Below are positions 22,955 to 32,161 of a stretch of DNA of 64,000 bases, piece after piece (positions within the stretch are counted from its first letter, which is position 1; every line of letters starts with the position of its first letter). The position numbers and the translations under genes are program-made. Location of the stretch: assembly GCA_964550855.1 (NCBI GenBank), contig CAZKBQ010000001.1, positions 180,735-244,734 of the forward strand. The letters are read 5' to 3'. This DNA comes from JAGOBP01 sp964550855. GTDB taxonomy: Bacteria; Chloroflexota; Anaerolineae; Fen-1058. The notes below the pieces were generated by a model. That model did no database searches. It had not been told where the DNA came from and saw only the letters and a list, made by a program, of their open reading frames with translations.

Positions 22955-25837
22955 TCATTGGCTGATCGCCACCGGCAGGTAGATCGTGTACGGCCAGTGT
23001 GCAGTCGTCGTCAGCAGGCTGGTTGCCGTGCCGTTACTGCCGGTTAGGTTGACGGCTGCCGTATCGCTGCGCCCCTCGCTGGTGATGGGCACCGTCACGC
23101 TGACGGTCAACGTCGAAGTCATGTGCGGCGTCATGGTCAGCGCCGTCGTCGAGAGCAGTGTAGGCCAGACAGCCTGCGCCGTCAACGTGTAAGCGTGCGT
23201 GTCGTCGCTGGCGTTCTCCATGATCAGATCGTAGCTCACCACCGCGCCCGGCTGGCCGGACTTGGCGGCCAGTTCCGGCGACAGAACGGGCCGACTGAAG
23301 TTGGGCGGCGCGCAATAGCCCAGCTGCACATCGTCGATCTGCCAGTAGCCATCGCGGAAAGCGTCGTAGTAATGGAAGCGCACCATGACGGCTGACTGAC
23401 CGGCCGCCTGCGATGACACATCCACTTCCTGAGTGCCGGGGCCGGGCACGCTGGCCGTGCGCCGCCAGACGTTGGCCCACGTGGCGCCGCCGTCGGCGCT
23501 CACATCCACGTCGGCCACCTCGCCGCCAAAGTACGTAAAGTGCGTCTTGAAGCGCAGGGTGACGCTGGGGACGGACGACAAATTCATCGCCGGCGTGCGC
23601 AGCTCAGTATTCATACTGACCATGCCGAAGTAATCGCTGTCGGCAATCGCCATGCCCCCCGCCCCGCCGGTTTGATTGGGCCAGCCGCCGGGATTATCGA
23701 AGCGCCAGCCGGCCGCTGTGCCGCTGACGATCCAGTTGGTGGGCGTGATGCCGCTGCTGAACGACTCACTAACGCCGAACAGCGTATAGCCCGGCGCGCG
23801 GCACGCGGCGAGATCGGGCGCCAGGTTGAAGTTTTCAATCCGATCGGCAGTCAGCGGCCCGATCGATCTCACGATCGATCCGTAACCGTTGACATTGGCC
23901 GTGACGCCGAACGTATAGGCAACGCCTTCGGCCAGCGAGACAGCGTAATGCCCGTTCGCATCGGCGGCCACGGGACTGCCCGGAAAGCCGGTGATCGCGA
24001 TAGTGGCGCTGAGCGGCTGGCCGGTCAGCGCGTCTTTCACCGTGCCAGATACCGTGTAAAACAGCGTCGGCGTCAACGCGATGTTGAGGGTGGTCGTCGT
24101 GCCGGAGATCAAACTGACGCCGGTGATCTGCGCGGGATGATACCCGTAGGCGGCAGCGTCCACCGTGTAGGTGCCGTTGATCAACGGCAGGGTGTATGCG
24201 CCACTGGCGCCGGTGGTAGTGCTGCCCGTCAGGGTGATGCTCGCCGTCGCGGTGATGGCGGCATTGGCGACCGGCGCGGCCGTGACGGCGTTGGTCACCA
24301 CACCGGCCAGCGTGCTGTTGTTGACCGGCACTGCATCGACGGCGGCCTTGATGTCCAGCCGTCCGTAGCCATACGTATTATTGGGCCAGGTGGTGCCGGC
24401 CGGATCACACGTGCTGTTGTTGATGTGCGCCGCCGACTGGTTGAGCGTCTGCTCGGTGAGATCAATGTTGTTCTTGAGCTGCGGCCGCGCCGACCACAGC
24501 AGCGCCACCGCGCCCGCCACGTGCGGGCTGGCCATCGACGTGCCGCTCATGCTGCCGTAGGTATTGCCGGGGATGCTCGATCGCGTGCTGGTGCCCGGCG
24601 CGCTGATGTCCGGCTTCAGGCGGCCGCTGCCGTCGGCGTCCACCGGGCCGCGGCTGCTGAAGCTGGCGATGGTATCAGTACCTGTGCTGAGGGCGCCCAC
24701 CGTATAGACTTCATCGTGATACGACGGCGGATCATCGGTGGTGGAACACGCCGGCCCGCTGTTGCCCGCCGAAGCGACCGTCATGATGCCGGCCGCGCGC
24801 TGCGCCTGCACAGCCGCCAGCAGCGAGTTGACCACGCAGCCTTCGCTGGGCGGGCAGCCCCAGCTGTTGTTGGTCACGTCCGGGGCCAGATCGGGATTGC
24901 CCTGCGCGGGCGTGCCGCCCACCGGGTACGGCGCGAGGAAGAATTCGAAGCACTCCAGATACGTGGCCGGCGTGCCGTAGCCGTTGTCCATGTTGCGGCA
25001 GCCGATGAACTTGGCGCCCGGCGCCATGCCGATCTGATTGGCCGCGCCGTCGCTGCCCACCGCCGTGCCCATGGTGTGCGTGCCGTGGCTGTCATCGTCG
25101 CATGGCGCGGGCGAGTTGATGCCGCAGACGTTGGCGCCATGCGAGTTGGTGTGAATGCTGTCGTGCCAGTTGTAATCGTGACTGGCGGTGGTGCCGTTCC
25201 AGCCGCGATAGTGATTCTTCAACGCTGGATGATCCCACTGGATGCCGGTGTCCTGCCCGCCGACGACGACGCCCTGCCCCGTGAAGCCCATGGCCCAGAC
25301 CTGTGGAGCTTTGGTGTAGTTGATGCCCGGCTCCACGGCGTTCGGGCCATCGGGCGCCGCCAGATCGATCGGGCCGGGCGGCGGATCCGTGATGGCGCGG
25401 ACTTGAGGATTGCCGTCGAGCCGCGCCACATCCGATCGGGCGGCCAGCGCCAGCGCGGTGGCCCGATCAGCCTTCACCCAGATCAGATTGACGATGTAGT
25501 AAGCGCGATGCTCGATGCCGCGCTCCTTCAGCCACTTGAGGATCGGCCCCTGCGTGGCCTGCGCTTTGTCATACAGCGTCTGGTACACGTAGCGGCCCTT
25601 TTCGATCTTGGTGGGCAGTTTGTCGGCCGCGCTCAAGTCGGCCTGATCGGCCAGCACGACGAGGAACTCGGCCTGCGCGCCGTCGGCGGTGTGCGCCAGC
25701 ACCCACGGCGCAATTTTGTCGGTCACCTCGCGCGGCTGCAGCGGCCGCGCCGACGTGACGGCGGCGGTGGCGATCACGAGTATAAGAATAAGTGCTGAGA
25801 TGACGAGCGCGCGGGCGCGGACGGGCAAGCCGATCAT
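22955..25837 (-). CDS. secreted S8 subtilisin-like protease with choice-of-anchor J-like domain, YLP tail
   Basis: 960 residues from ATG 25837 (AGGAA upstream). Signal peptide about 1-30. An inhibitor I9-like propeptide (about 50-150) precedes the peptidase S8 domain: D196 (GGQDTGI), H251 (DDSHGTHTMGT), oxyanion N323/N324 (TNNSWGC) and S434 (SGTSMASPH). The catalytic triad is complete. Then come two CarboxypepD-regulatory-like domains, the Cys-framed choice-of-anchor J-like module (AACRAPGYTLFGVSESF ... VQLGYCAPPN), an extra beta domain (VVSYDLIMENASDDTHAYTLTAQ) and the tail YTIYLPVAISQ. Likely an endoprotease of the outer cell surface or medium. It is the first of three peptidase genes that end with the M28 gene. 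A second, shorter S8 paralogue lies at 53-55.3 kb. Confidence 0.95.
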   Translation of the reverse strand: MIGLPVRARALVISALILILVIATAAVTSARPLQPREVTDKIAPWVLAHTADGAQAEFLVVLADQADLSAADKLPTKIEKGRYVYQTLYDKAQATQGPILKWLKERGIEHRAYYIVNLIWVKADRATALALAARSDVARLDGNPQVRAITDPPPGPIDLAAPDGPNAVEPGINYTKAPQVWAMGFTGQGVVVGGQDTGIQWDHPALKNHYRGWNGTTASHDYNWHDSIHTNSHGANVCGINSPAPCDDDSHGTHTMGTAVGSDGAANQIGMAPGAKFIGCRNMDNGYGTPATYLECFEFFLAPYPVGGTPAQGNPDLAPDVTNNSWGCPPSEGCVVNSLLAAVQAQRAAGIMTVASAGNSGPACSTTDDPPSYHDEVYTVGALSTGTDTIASFSSRGPVDADGSGRLKPDISAPGTSTRSSIPGNTYGSMSGTSMASPHVAGAVALLWSARPQLKNNIDLTEQTLNQSAAHINNSTCDPAGTTWPNNTYGYGRLDIKAAVDAVPVNNSTLAGVVTNAVTAAPVANAAITATASITLTGSTTTGASGAYTLPLINGTYTVDAAAYGYHPAQITGVSLISGTTTTLNIALTPTLFYTVSGTVKDALTGQPLSATIAITGFPGSPVAADANGHYAVSLAEGVAYTFGVTANVNGYGSIVRSIGPLTADRIENFNLAPDLAACRAPGYTLFGVSESFSSGITPTNWIVSGTAAGWRFDNPGGWPNQTGGAGGMAIADSDYFGMVSMNTELRTPAMNLSSVPSVTLRFKTHFTYFGGEVADVDVSADGGATWANVWRRTASVPGPGTQEVDVSSQAAGQSAVMVRFHYYDAFRDGYWQIDDVQLGYCAPPNFSRPVLSPELAAKSGQPGAVVSYDLIMENASDDTHAYTLTAQAVWPTLLSTTALTMTPHMTSTLTVSVTVPITSEGRSDTAAVNLTGSNGTATSLLTTTAHWPYTIYLPVAISQ

Positions 25838-25897
25838 GGACTGGGTTCCTTTCAGGAAAGTGGCGCAGCGGCGTTGGGCGGCCGCTCCGCTTCGACC

Positions 25898-25935
25898 ACT
25901 GCCGCCCGCGCATGGCTCCACGCGCGGGCGGCAGT
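25898..25935 (-). other. 14-bp perfect hairpin between the 1990-residue gene and the S8 gene
   Basis: ACTGCCGCCCGCGC (25898-25911) and GCGCGGGCGGCAGT (25922-25935), 10-nt loop. No U-tract. It stands in tandem with the hairpin at 25950-25979. Confidence 0.75.
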
Positions 25936-25949
25936 TTCACAGAGTAACG

Positions 25950-25979
25950 GGTTGAGGCGTCGGCCGGAACCGACGCCTC
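25950..25979 (-). terminator. 12-bp perfect hairpin 13 bp after the 1990-residue gene
   Basis: TTGAGGCGTCGG (25950-25961)/CCGACGCCTCAA (25968-25979), loop of 6. Its position right after the stop suggests an intrinsic terminator or 3'-end protecting stem, but the U-tract is missing. Confidence 0.65.
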
Positions 25980-25992
25980 AACGAGCGGAAGC

Positions 25993-28900
25993 TTAACGCC
26001 GCAGGATGGGCAGGAACAGCTTGTATTCAGAGATCACGTTCAGCCGCACAGGGATCATGACGCTGGGCGCCACGGTGTCGTTGCTGTTGAAGCACAGCGT
26101 CCCGGTGTACACACCGCTCGTCAACCCGGTGGAGTTGAACACCAGGCTGACGTTGGCGCTGCCGCCGGCGGCCACAGTGCCGCTGACAGGCACGGCCGTG
26201 ATCCACGGCAGCGAGTTCGGCGCGCAGGCCGGGCCGGTGATGTCCAGCGCCACGTCGTCCACGTGGAAGTTGCCGGAGCCGAACGTGGTCGAGTCGAAGC
26301 GCAGCAGGCGCGGCGTGCCGTTGGCAAACGGTGTCACATCCACGGTCACCAGCGTGTAGCTGGCGTAGTTGCCTTGATCGGCGGTCGTCGCCGTGAACAC
26401 CGGCGTGCCGTCGATGGACACCTTCATGAAGTTGCCGGCGTTGGCGTTCGCTTCCATCTTCAGGTAGAAGCTCAACGACGAGACACCGGGCGTCATGATC
26501 ACGGTCTGCTGCACGTAGCCCACATCGCCCGCACTGGCGCCGCCGAACCATACCCAGTACGTGCCGGTGCGCGGCGCCTGGGTGCCGCCGACTGGCGTGC
26601 AGCCGGCCACACTGCAGATCGCCGTGCCGTACGTCGTGGAGCCCTGGCCCCAGTACGGATTGGCAAAGGTGGTGCCATTGGTCGCTTCGAAGCTGCCATC
26701 CTGGATGGCATTGACCAACGGCTCGTTGGGCGTGAAGAACGGCACGTGGTAGCTGGGCAGCCGATCGTAAGTCTGCGGCCCGTCGGCCACCAGCAGGGTC
26801 GGCGCCAGTTCCTGGATGTTCCAGCTGAGCGCGGCCGCACCGGTGTTGTTGACGGTCAACGTCTGAGTGACCAGTTTGTCAACCTGCTGCGTGCTGGTGA
26901 AGGCGGCCGTGGGGATGCTCTGGCACGGCGCCAACAGCCGCAGGTTGAAGTTGGTGGTCGTGGTCTGGCTCTGCGTCACCGTCACGACCGCCGATTGTGA
27001 CACGTAGCCCGCCTTCGACACGGTCAACGTGTAGGCGCTGCCGCCCAGCAGGTAGTAGCTGTAGTGGCCGATGGCGTCGGTCGTCGCCGTCGCCACCGTA
27101 CCACCGGTGATCGCCACCGTCGCATTCTGCAGCGGCGCGCCCGGCGCATCGCACGCGGCCAGGCCGGTGACGGTGCCGTCGATCTGGCCGTAGGTTGCGG
27201 GCGCAGTCACGGTGAAGGTCACCGGGATATTGACGGCCGGCTGCGGCGCATTGTGCGAGATCAACAGATTGGCCGTGTACGTGCCCGGCAGCGGCAGCGA
27301 GGCCGAGTCGAAGCCCACCGTCAGCTGTTGGCTGGTGGCCGGCGTGCCCGTCAGGCCCACGGTGCTGGTGGGCGTCACGGTCAACCACGGCACGTCGGCG
27401 GCATCGCACGGCGGATTGCCCGGCTTCACGAAGCACAGCGCCAGGCCGTTGGTCAGCTTGGGCTGGTTGAACGAGTATTCCAGGCTGTTGGCCGCGCCCA
27501 CGCCGCGGATACCGGAGGTGGCGCTGGCGCCGTTATCATACGATGGGTTACCGAAGTCGGTGTCCAGATACTGATACAGGATATTGCCGTTCTCAAACAG
27601 CACGGCTTCAAATGTCACGGCGCCGATGCCGTTATAGTGCGGCCGGTTGTACCATTCCACGACGAGTTTGCGGTTGGGGGCCGTGCCGGTGACGAGCCAG
27701 TACACGTTGCCGGTCTCGTCGTCGATGTCGTCCCAGAACGGCGCGATGAAGTTATCGGGAGCCGACGCCATCGACGAGTTGGTGACTCCCACATCGCCGG
27801 TGGTAACCCCGAACAAGATCCCGCCATTGTTGCCGACGCGCAGGTCGGTGGAACTGCCGCCATAGAACGGGAAGGCGAAGGGGCTGAGGATGTTGGCTTC
27901 AGCATCGTCGGTCAAGTTCAGCGGCGTACCGCTGCCGTTGGCCGGAATGTAGTTGAAGGTGGAGGTCATCCACGTGTAGCCGAAGGCATCCGGCCCGCCG
28001 CCCGTCGGCAGATTGCTGGGCACCTCAAACACGTTGAAGTTCAGCGGCAGTGCGCCACTGCTGGTGACATACACCGTCTGGTTGGGCGCGGCATTGCCCA
28101 GCTGCGCCGTCGCCTGCAGGCTGGCCGGGCTGGTGTTGATGCACGCCTTCTGCAGGCGCAGCGTGAAGTTCTGCGTGGTCGTCACGCCGCCCGACACATT
28201 GACGCTGGCCGAGGTGGTGGGATGATCGGCGTACGAGACGGTGACGGTGTATGGGTTCTGGGCACTATCCAGCCAGTAACCATACGTTCCGCCGTTGCTG
28301 GTGAGCAGGGTCTGTGTGAAGCCGCCGCTGCCTTCCAGATAGACCTGAGCGCCGTTGATGGGCGCGGGATTCACATCGCAGATGCCGGTAGTGGACACCA
28401 CGCCCGTCAGGAAGCCCTGATTGGCCGACGGCAGCACCGTCAACGCCACGGGCAGCACGGTATTCTGCATGTTCGGATCGTTGTTGTCGATCTTCAACGT
28501 GGCAGTGTACGTGCCCGGCTGCACGATGTCGGCCACGCTGGCATCCCAGCCGATCTGGATGCTCTGCGAGGCGTTGGTGCCCAGCGTGCCGGTGAGCGGT
28601 GACTGATTGAACCACGGCACCACATCGAGCGGTACGCCGCCCAGCAGCCAAGTGAGCGACTTCTGCATCACGTCCGTCTCGACCGGATCACCGACCGTGG
28701 AGTTGCCGCCCAGGTAGTGATAGTCAAACGCCAGATACAGCGTCCGGTAACCGTTGCGTTCGGTGCGAACACCCGCGGCGTTGTTGTAGGCTGTGTATTG
28801 GAAGATGCGGACGCCATCCGGCCCCGGCGTGAAGTAATCGGGGAAGGGATCGTTATTCACGTTGGTGACGATCCCGGCCATGATGTCTTCACCCGTGATC

Positions 28901-31900
28901 GACTGATCGGCGCCCGGATCATCCCCGCCGAAGGTGGCCTGCAAGTACTGCTGATAGTAGGCCGAGTCGCGATCGTAGTAGCCTTCGTCGTTGTCCACGT
29001 GCATCACGCGCCCGCCGGCGTCCAGATACGCCCGCAACAGGATGTTGCTGGGGTTATCGTTCACCGTGGTGCTGGTGTCCGTCGGCCCGGAGTAGATGAC
29101 GGCCCGATAGGCCAGCAGCTGCGACACGGTCATCGCTTCAAACGCCGTGCGAGTGGCCGCCACGTCATAGGTGTAACCCAACGCCTGGAGGGCCGTGGTG
29201 ATGGCCTGAGTAGCCGCGGTCGAGCCGTTGGCCGCTACCACCAGGAGATCGCCCGCCGCCGGCCGCAACGGCATAAACCCGCCCTGTCCTTCTTGCAGCG
29301 TGAAGCTGAGCGAACCCAGACCGGTGTTGCTAATGACCAGCCCCACGGTGTCGGTGGCGATCTGACCGATGGGCAGCGTCTTGTTGAGCGCCGCCGGATT
29401 GTAGTTTAGCTGACTCGTGGGCAGCAGGAAGGTGCGAATCGCGATGTTGCTGCTGAGCACCGTGATGTTGCTGATGGACACCGGGCTGTACAGGTTGGCA
29501 GTGGCGGTGGCCGTGTAGGTGCCCGGCGTCAGGTTAAAGATCTCAAAGTAGCCGTTGGCGTCCGTCTGATCGCTGGGGTTACCCGCCGTGGCGACGGTCA
29601 CGGTGGCATTGGGCACAGGCGCGTTGGTGTAGAAGTTGCGCACGTAGCCGATGATGCCGCCGTTCTGCGTGGTGGCAACCAGATTGAAGTTGGCGGTGGT
29701 ATCGGCCACCGGCGTCACGCCCTGCGAGGCCGGCGTGTGCAGCAGCGCCGAAGCGGTAAGCGTGTAACTCTGTCCGCCTGCCACCGTCATGCTGTAAAAG
29801 CCGGTGTTCGGATCGGTCTGCACCGAGGCGAACGGCGGATTGAACGGCGTGCCGATTACGTTCACGGTCGCCCATAACGGATCGGTGGTGGCACTGTCGC
29901 GCACGTAACCAGAGATCACGTAGGTCGGCGCGACGGTCAGTGAGATGTTCTGCGTCGTCGTCGTGCCGGAGACCACGTTCACATTGCTGAAGCTGGCCGG
30001 CAGATAGCCGTAAGCCGAACCAGTGACCGTGTAAGCCACGCCCGACGGCACGATCAGCGCGTAATCGCCGCTGCCGTTGGCAAAGGCCGAGTAGGTGAGC
30101 GTGGGGCTGCTGCTCGCGTCGATGCGCGCTCCCACAATCGGGTTGGAGGTGGCCGCGCTGGTCACCTTGCCCGCGATCGCGCCCTGTGGCCCGATCGAGC
30201 AGTTGGGGAACTTGAACGACGCGATGCGCCCGATCCAGCCGACTGAGCTGGTGGTGGTCAGATATTCGGTGGTGTAGTAGAACGTGCAGTCATCCACCGG
30301 GTCAAGCGTCAGCGAGCTGTAGTCGCCCCAGCGTGAGGCGCTGCCCGTCTGCGAACCGGTACCGGTGATGATGACGGCGTGGCCCTGCGCCAGCACGCCC
30401 AGCGGGTCGCTGGACAACCGGCCGGCATAGTGGATGGACGGATTGACGGCGCTGCTGGAGGCGCTGAAGCCCGCCGCAATATTGCCCACATGATCCATGG
30501 CAATGCTGCCCATCCAGCGATACAGGCCGTCGTCGGGCGCATAGGTGCCCTGCTGATAGATCACCGGCGCGGTGGCAATGTCGCGGACTTCGTACCAGCG
30601 CACGCCGGCGCGGCCGCTGCCCGCATTGACGGTGTGGTTCATCACCACGACTTCCTGGCCGTTGATGTTGCGATACGCGGCGCGGTGCATCAACCGATCG
30701 CCGATCCCGTCGAGCTGGACGGAGGTGCCCAGCTGCGGAATGCAGCTGCGGCTGCCCGACAGAGTGCACGGCAGCATGTCGAACGATGCCACCGGCACGG
30801 TGTAGTTGGACGTGCCGTTGATGCCAAAAGTGGAATTGGCGGGCGTCACCCAGTCCACGTGGAACTTCCAGATGCGCATGGCATCAGCGCCCAACGCGGG
30901 CGAGCCTACGTTGTCGTCCACTTCAAAGAAATAGCCCGGCGAATTGGCGGGCGGCTGGGTGATGCCGTCCCAATCGGCTGGCAGCTGGCCGCCATAATCC
31001 GCGTTGGCCGAGAACAGGTCAAAGTAAATCATCTGCGCGGACAGGCCGCTCAGCATGCGGGCGCGCTCGAAGGCGAAAGCGCCCGCGCCGCCCCAGCTGG
31101 ACCCGCCGGTGAACTGGTTGACCGACATGTAGTACGCATCCGGCCAGATGCCAAAGTGCGGATAGTCGTTCATCTTGGTGTTGCTGGCGACGAACGCGTA
31201 GCGGTACCACGAACCCGTCGGATCGCCGGACTGCGAGATGGCGATGCACTGATAGTATGGGCCGCTGGGATAGTTGGGCAGCGCAAACTGGCTGGCCAGC
31301 CAGCGATTGGCCAGCTGGTCGAACAGCACGATCGGGTCACCGTCGTTGGACGTTTCGCACGCGCCGCCGAAGCCCGCCCACAGCGCGTTGCCCAGCGTGG
31401 GCGAAACCACCATGACGGGCGTGCCGCTGGTGACATCCCAGATGGCGAAGCGCACGTTGACCCACTGCATGTAGAACTTCTTCTGGGTCACCGGATCATA
31501 GCCGATGTCGCCGTTGGTGTCGGGCGGATAATAGCCCTCGATGTTGGTGTTGCCCATCCAGTTGAGAATGGTGGGCGGCATGGAGTCGGGGGCATACGGC
31601 ACGCCCGACAGGCTTTGCACAATCCCATCGCCCTCCTGCAAAGGGGCGATGAACTCATTCACATCAAGGCCCAGCTCCTTCAGCTGCGCCACGAACTTGG
31701 GATCATACGCTTTGTTGGGCAGCTGCCGGTTGATGGCCTCCGGCGACAGCGGCGTCTGCGGCTCCTTGCCCTGCCAGGCCGCGGCCAGTTCTTTCAACGG
31801 CAGCGAGGTGTCGTGATGCACGTCGCTGGACACCACGGGCTTGAACGGCGTCTGCGCCGGTGCCGCGGGCGCCGCCGTTGCAGCCAGGCTGCTGAACAAC

Positions 31901-31965
31901 GCGATCATCAACACCGAGACAATGACCACCACGACGGTGGCCGAGACGGCAAAACGAGACTTCAT
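25993..31965 (-). CDS. giant secreted multidomain protein (1990 aa) with YLP tail
   Basis: 1990 residues; a strong AGGAGGGAAC fixes the ATG. Signal peptide about 1-32. Residues about 100-590 form a repetitive beta-rich domain with many Trp and GDP/DP turns, probably a beta-propeller. Then come CarboxypepD-regulatory-like repeats (GAIAGKVTSAATSNPIVGARI, YVISGYVRDSATTDPLWATV, GGIIGYVRNFYTNAPVPNATV). At about 930-1110 there is a Rossmann-like, ThuA/amidotransferase-type segment (LLVVAANGSTAATQAITTALQALGY ... LRAYLDAGGRVMHVD). Later parts contain ASPM/Hydin-like Ig units and further CarboxypepD-like repeats (FLTGVVSTTGICDVNPAPING, GQIDGTVTGLAACDAPGAPLQN), and finally a MAM/jelly-roll-like domain. 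It ends EYKLFLPILRR. No catalytic motif was recognised. Likely a surface scaffold or adhesin. Confidence 0.85.
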   Translation of the reverse strand: MKSRFAVSATVVVVIVSVLMIALFSSLAATAAPAAPAQTPFKPVVSSDVHHDTSLPLKELAAAWQGKEPQTPLSPEAINRQLPNKAYDPKFVAQLKELGLDVNEFIAPLQEGDGIVQSLSGVPYAPDSMPPTILNWMGNTNIEGYYPPDTNGDIGYDPVTQKKFYMQWVNVRFAIWDVTSGTPVMVVSPTLGNALWAGFGGACETSNDGDPIVLFDQLANRWLASQFALPNYPSGPYYQCIAISQSGDPTGSWYRYAFVASNTKMNDYPHFGIWPDAYYMSVNQFTGGSSWGGAGAFAFERARMLSGLSAQMIYFDLFSANADYGGQLPADWDGITQPPANSPGYFFEVDDNVGSPALGADAMRIWKFHVDWVTPANSTFGINGTSNYTVPVASFDMLPCTLSGSRSCIPQLGTSVQLDGIGDRLMHRAAYRNINGQEVVVMNHTVNAGSGRAGVRWYEVRDIATAPVIYQQGTYAPDDGLYRWMGSIAMDHVGNIAAGFSASSSAVNPSIHYAGRLSSDPLGVLAQGHAVIITGTGSQTGSASRWGDYSSLTLDPVDDCTFYYTTEYLTTTSSVGWIGRIASFKFPNCSIGPQGAIAGKVTSAATSNPIVGARIDASSSPTLTYSAFANGSGDYALIVPSGVAYTVTGSAYGYLPASFSNVNVVSGTTTTQNISLTVAPTYVISGYVRDSATTDPLWATVNVIGTPFNPPFASVQTDPNTGFYSMTVAGGQSYTLTASALLHTPASQGVTPVADTTANFNLVATTQNGGIIGYVRNFYTNAPVPNATVTVATAGNPSDQTDANGYFEIFNLTPGTYTATATANLYSPVSISNITVLSSNIAIRTFLLPTSQLNYNPAALNKTLPIGQIATDTVGLVISNTGLGSLSFTLQEGQGGFMPLRPAAGDLLVVAANGSTAATQAITTALQALGYTYDVAATRTAFEAMTVSQLLAYRAVIYSGPTDTSTTVNDNPSNILLRAYLDAGGRVMHVDNDEGYYDRDSAYYQQYLQATFGGDDPGADQSITGEDIMAGIVTNVNNDPFPDYFTPGPDGVRIFQYTAYNNAAGVRTERNGYRTLYLAFDYHYLGGNSTVGDPVETDVMQKSLTWLLGGVPLDVVPWFNQSPLTGTLGTNASQSIQIGWDASVADIVQPGTYTATLKIDNNDPNMQNTVLPVALTVLPSANQGFLTGVVSTTGICDVNPAPINGAQVYLEGSGGFTQTLLTSNGGTYGYWLDSAQNPYTVTVSYADHPTTSASVNVSGGVTTTQNFTLRLQKACINTSPASLQATAQLGNAAPNQTVYVTSSGALPLNFNVFEVPSNLPTGGGPDAFGYTWMTSTFNYIPANGSGTPLNLTDDAEANILSPFAFPFYGGSSTDLRVGNNGGILFGVTTGDVGVTNSSMASAPDNFIAPFWDDIDDETGNVYWLVTGTAPNRKLVVEWYNRPHYNGIGAVTFEAVLFENGNILYQYLDTDFGNPSYDNGASATSGIRGVGAANSLEYSFNQPKLTNGLALCFVKPGNPPCDAADVPWLTVTPTSTVGLTGTPATSQQLTVGFDSASLPLPGTYTANLLISHNAPQPAVNIPVTFTVTAPATYGQIDGTVTGLAACDAPGAPLQNATVAITGGTVATATTDAIGHYSYYLLGGSAYTLTVSKAGYVSQSAVVTVTQSQTTTTNFNLRLLAPCQSIPTAAFTSTQQVDKLVTQTLTVNNTGAAALSWNIQELAPTLLVADGPQTYDRLPSYHVPFFTPNEPLVNAIQDGSFEATNGTTFANPYWGQGSTTYGTAICSVAGCTPVGGTQAPRTGTYWVWFGGASAGDVGYVQQTVIMTPGVSSLSFYLKMEANANAGNFMKVSIDGTPVFTATTADQGNYASYTLVTVDVTPFANGTPRLLRFDSTTFGSGNFHVDDVALDITGPACAPNSLPWITAVPVSGTVAAGGSANVSLVFNSTGLTSGVYTGTLCFNSNDTVAPSVMIPVRLNVISEYKLFLPILRR

Positions 31966-32080
31966 TCCAGTTCCCTCCTGTTGGATGTGCGACTAAATTT
32001 GCCGTTGACGTGTAAATGGATTCGGGATTTGTGGGATGTGAACCTCCTGATCTTAGCTGCCGCCACCGGCAGGCCAACGC

Positions 32081-32151
32081 CGACGGCGGCGATAACGATG
32101 GGCCGTCGCGGGGTTCCGGCGCGATCGGGCAAAACCCGATCGCGCCGGAAC
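32081..32151 (-). terminator. tandem hairpins, including a 17-bp perfect stem, after the 2064-residue gene
   Basis: GTTCCGGCGCGATCGGG (32113-32129)/CCCGATCGCGCCGGAAC (32135-32151) with loop CAAAA, 10 bp after the stop codon. A second 7-bp stem, CGACGGC/GCCGTCG (32081-32087/32102-32108), lies just beyond. No U-tract follows. Same arrangement as in the gap at 25.9 kb. Confidence 0.75.
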
Positions 32152-32161
32152 GATCTACCGG

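Noticed and set aside
23540..25798. A 752-codon open frame on the plus strand
   Set aside because: It lies opposite the S8 protease gene, which has a full catalytic triad and signal peptide. The antisense frame is Arg/His/Gly-rich with no domain; it is a by-product of high GC content.
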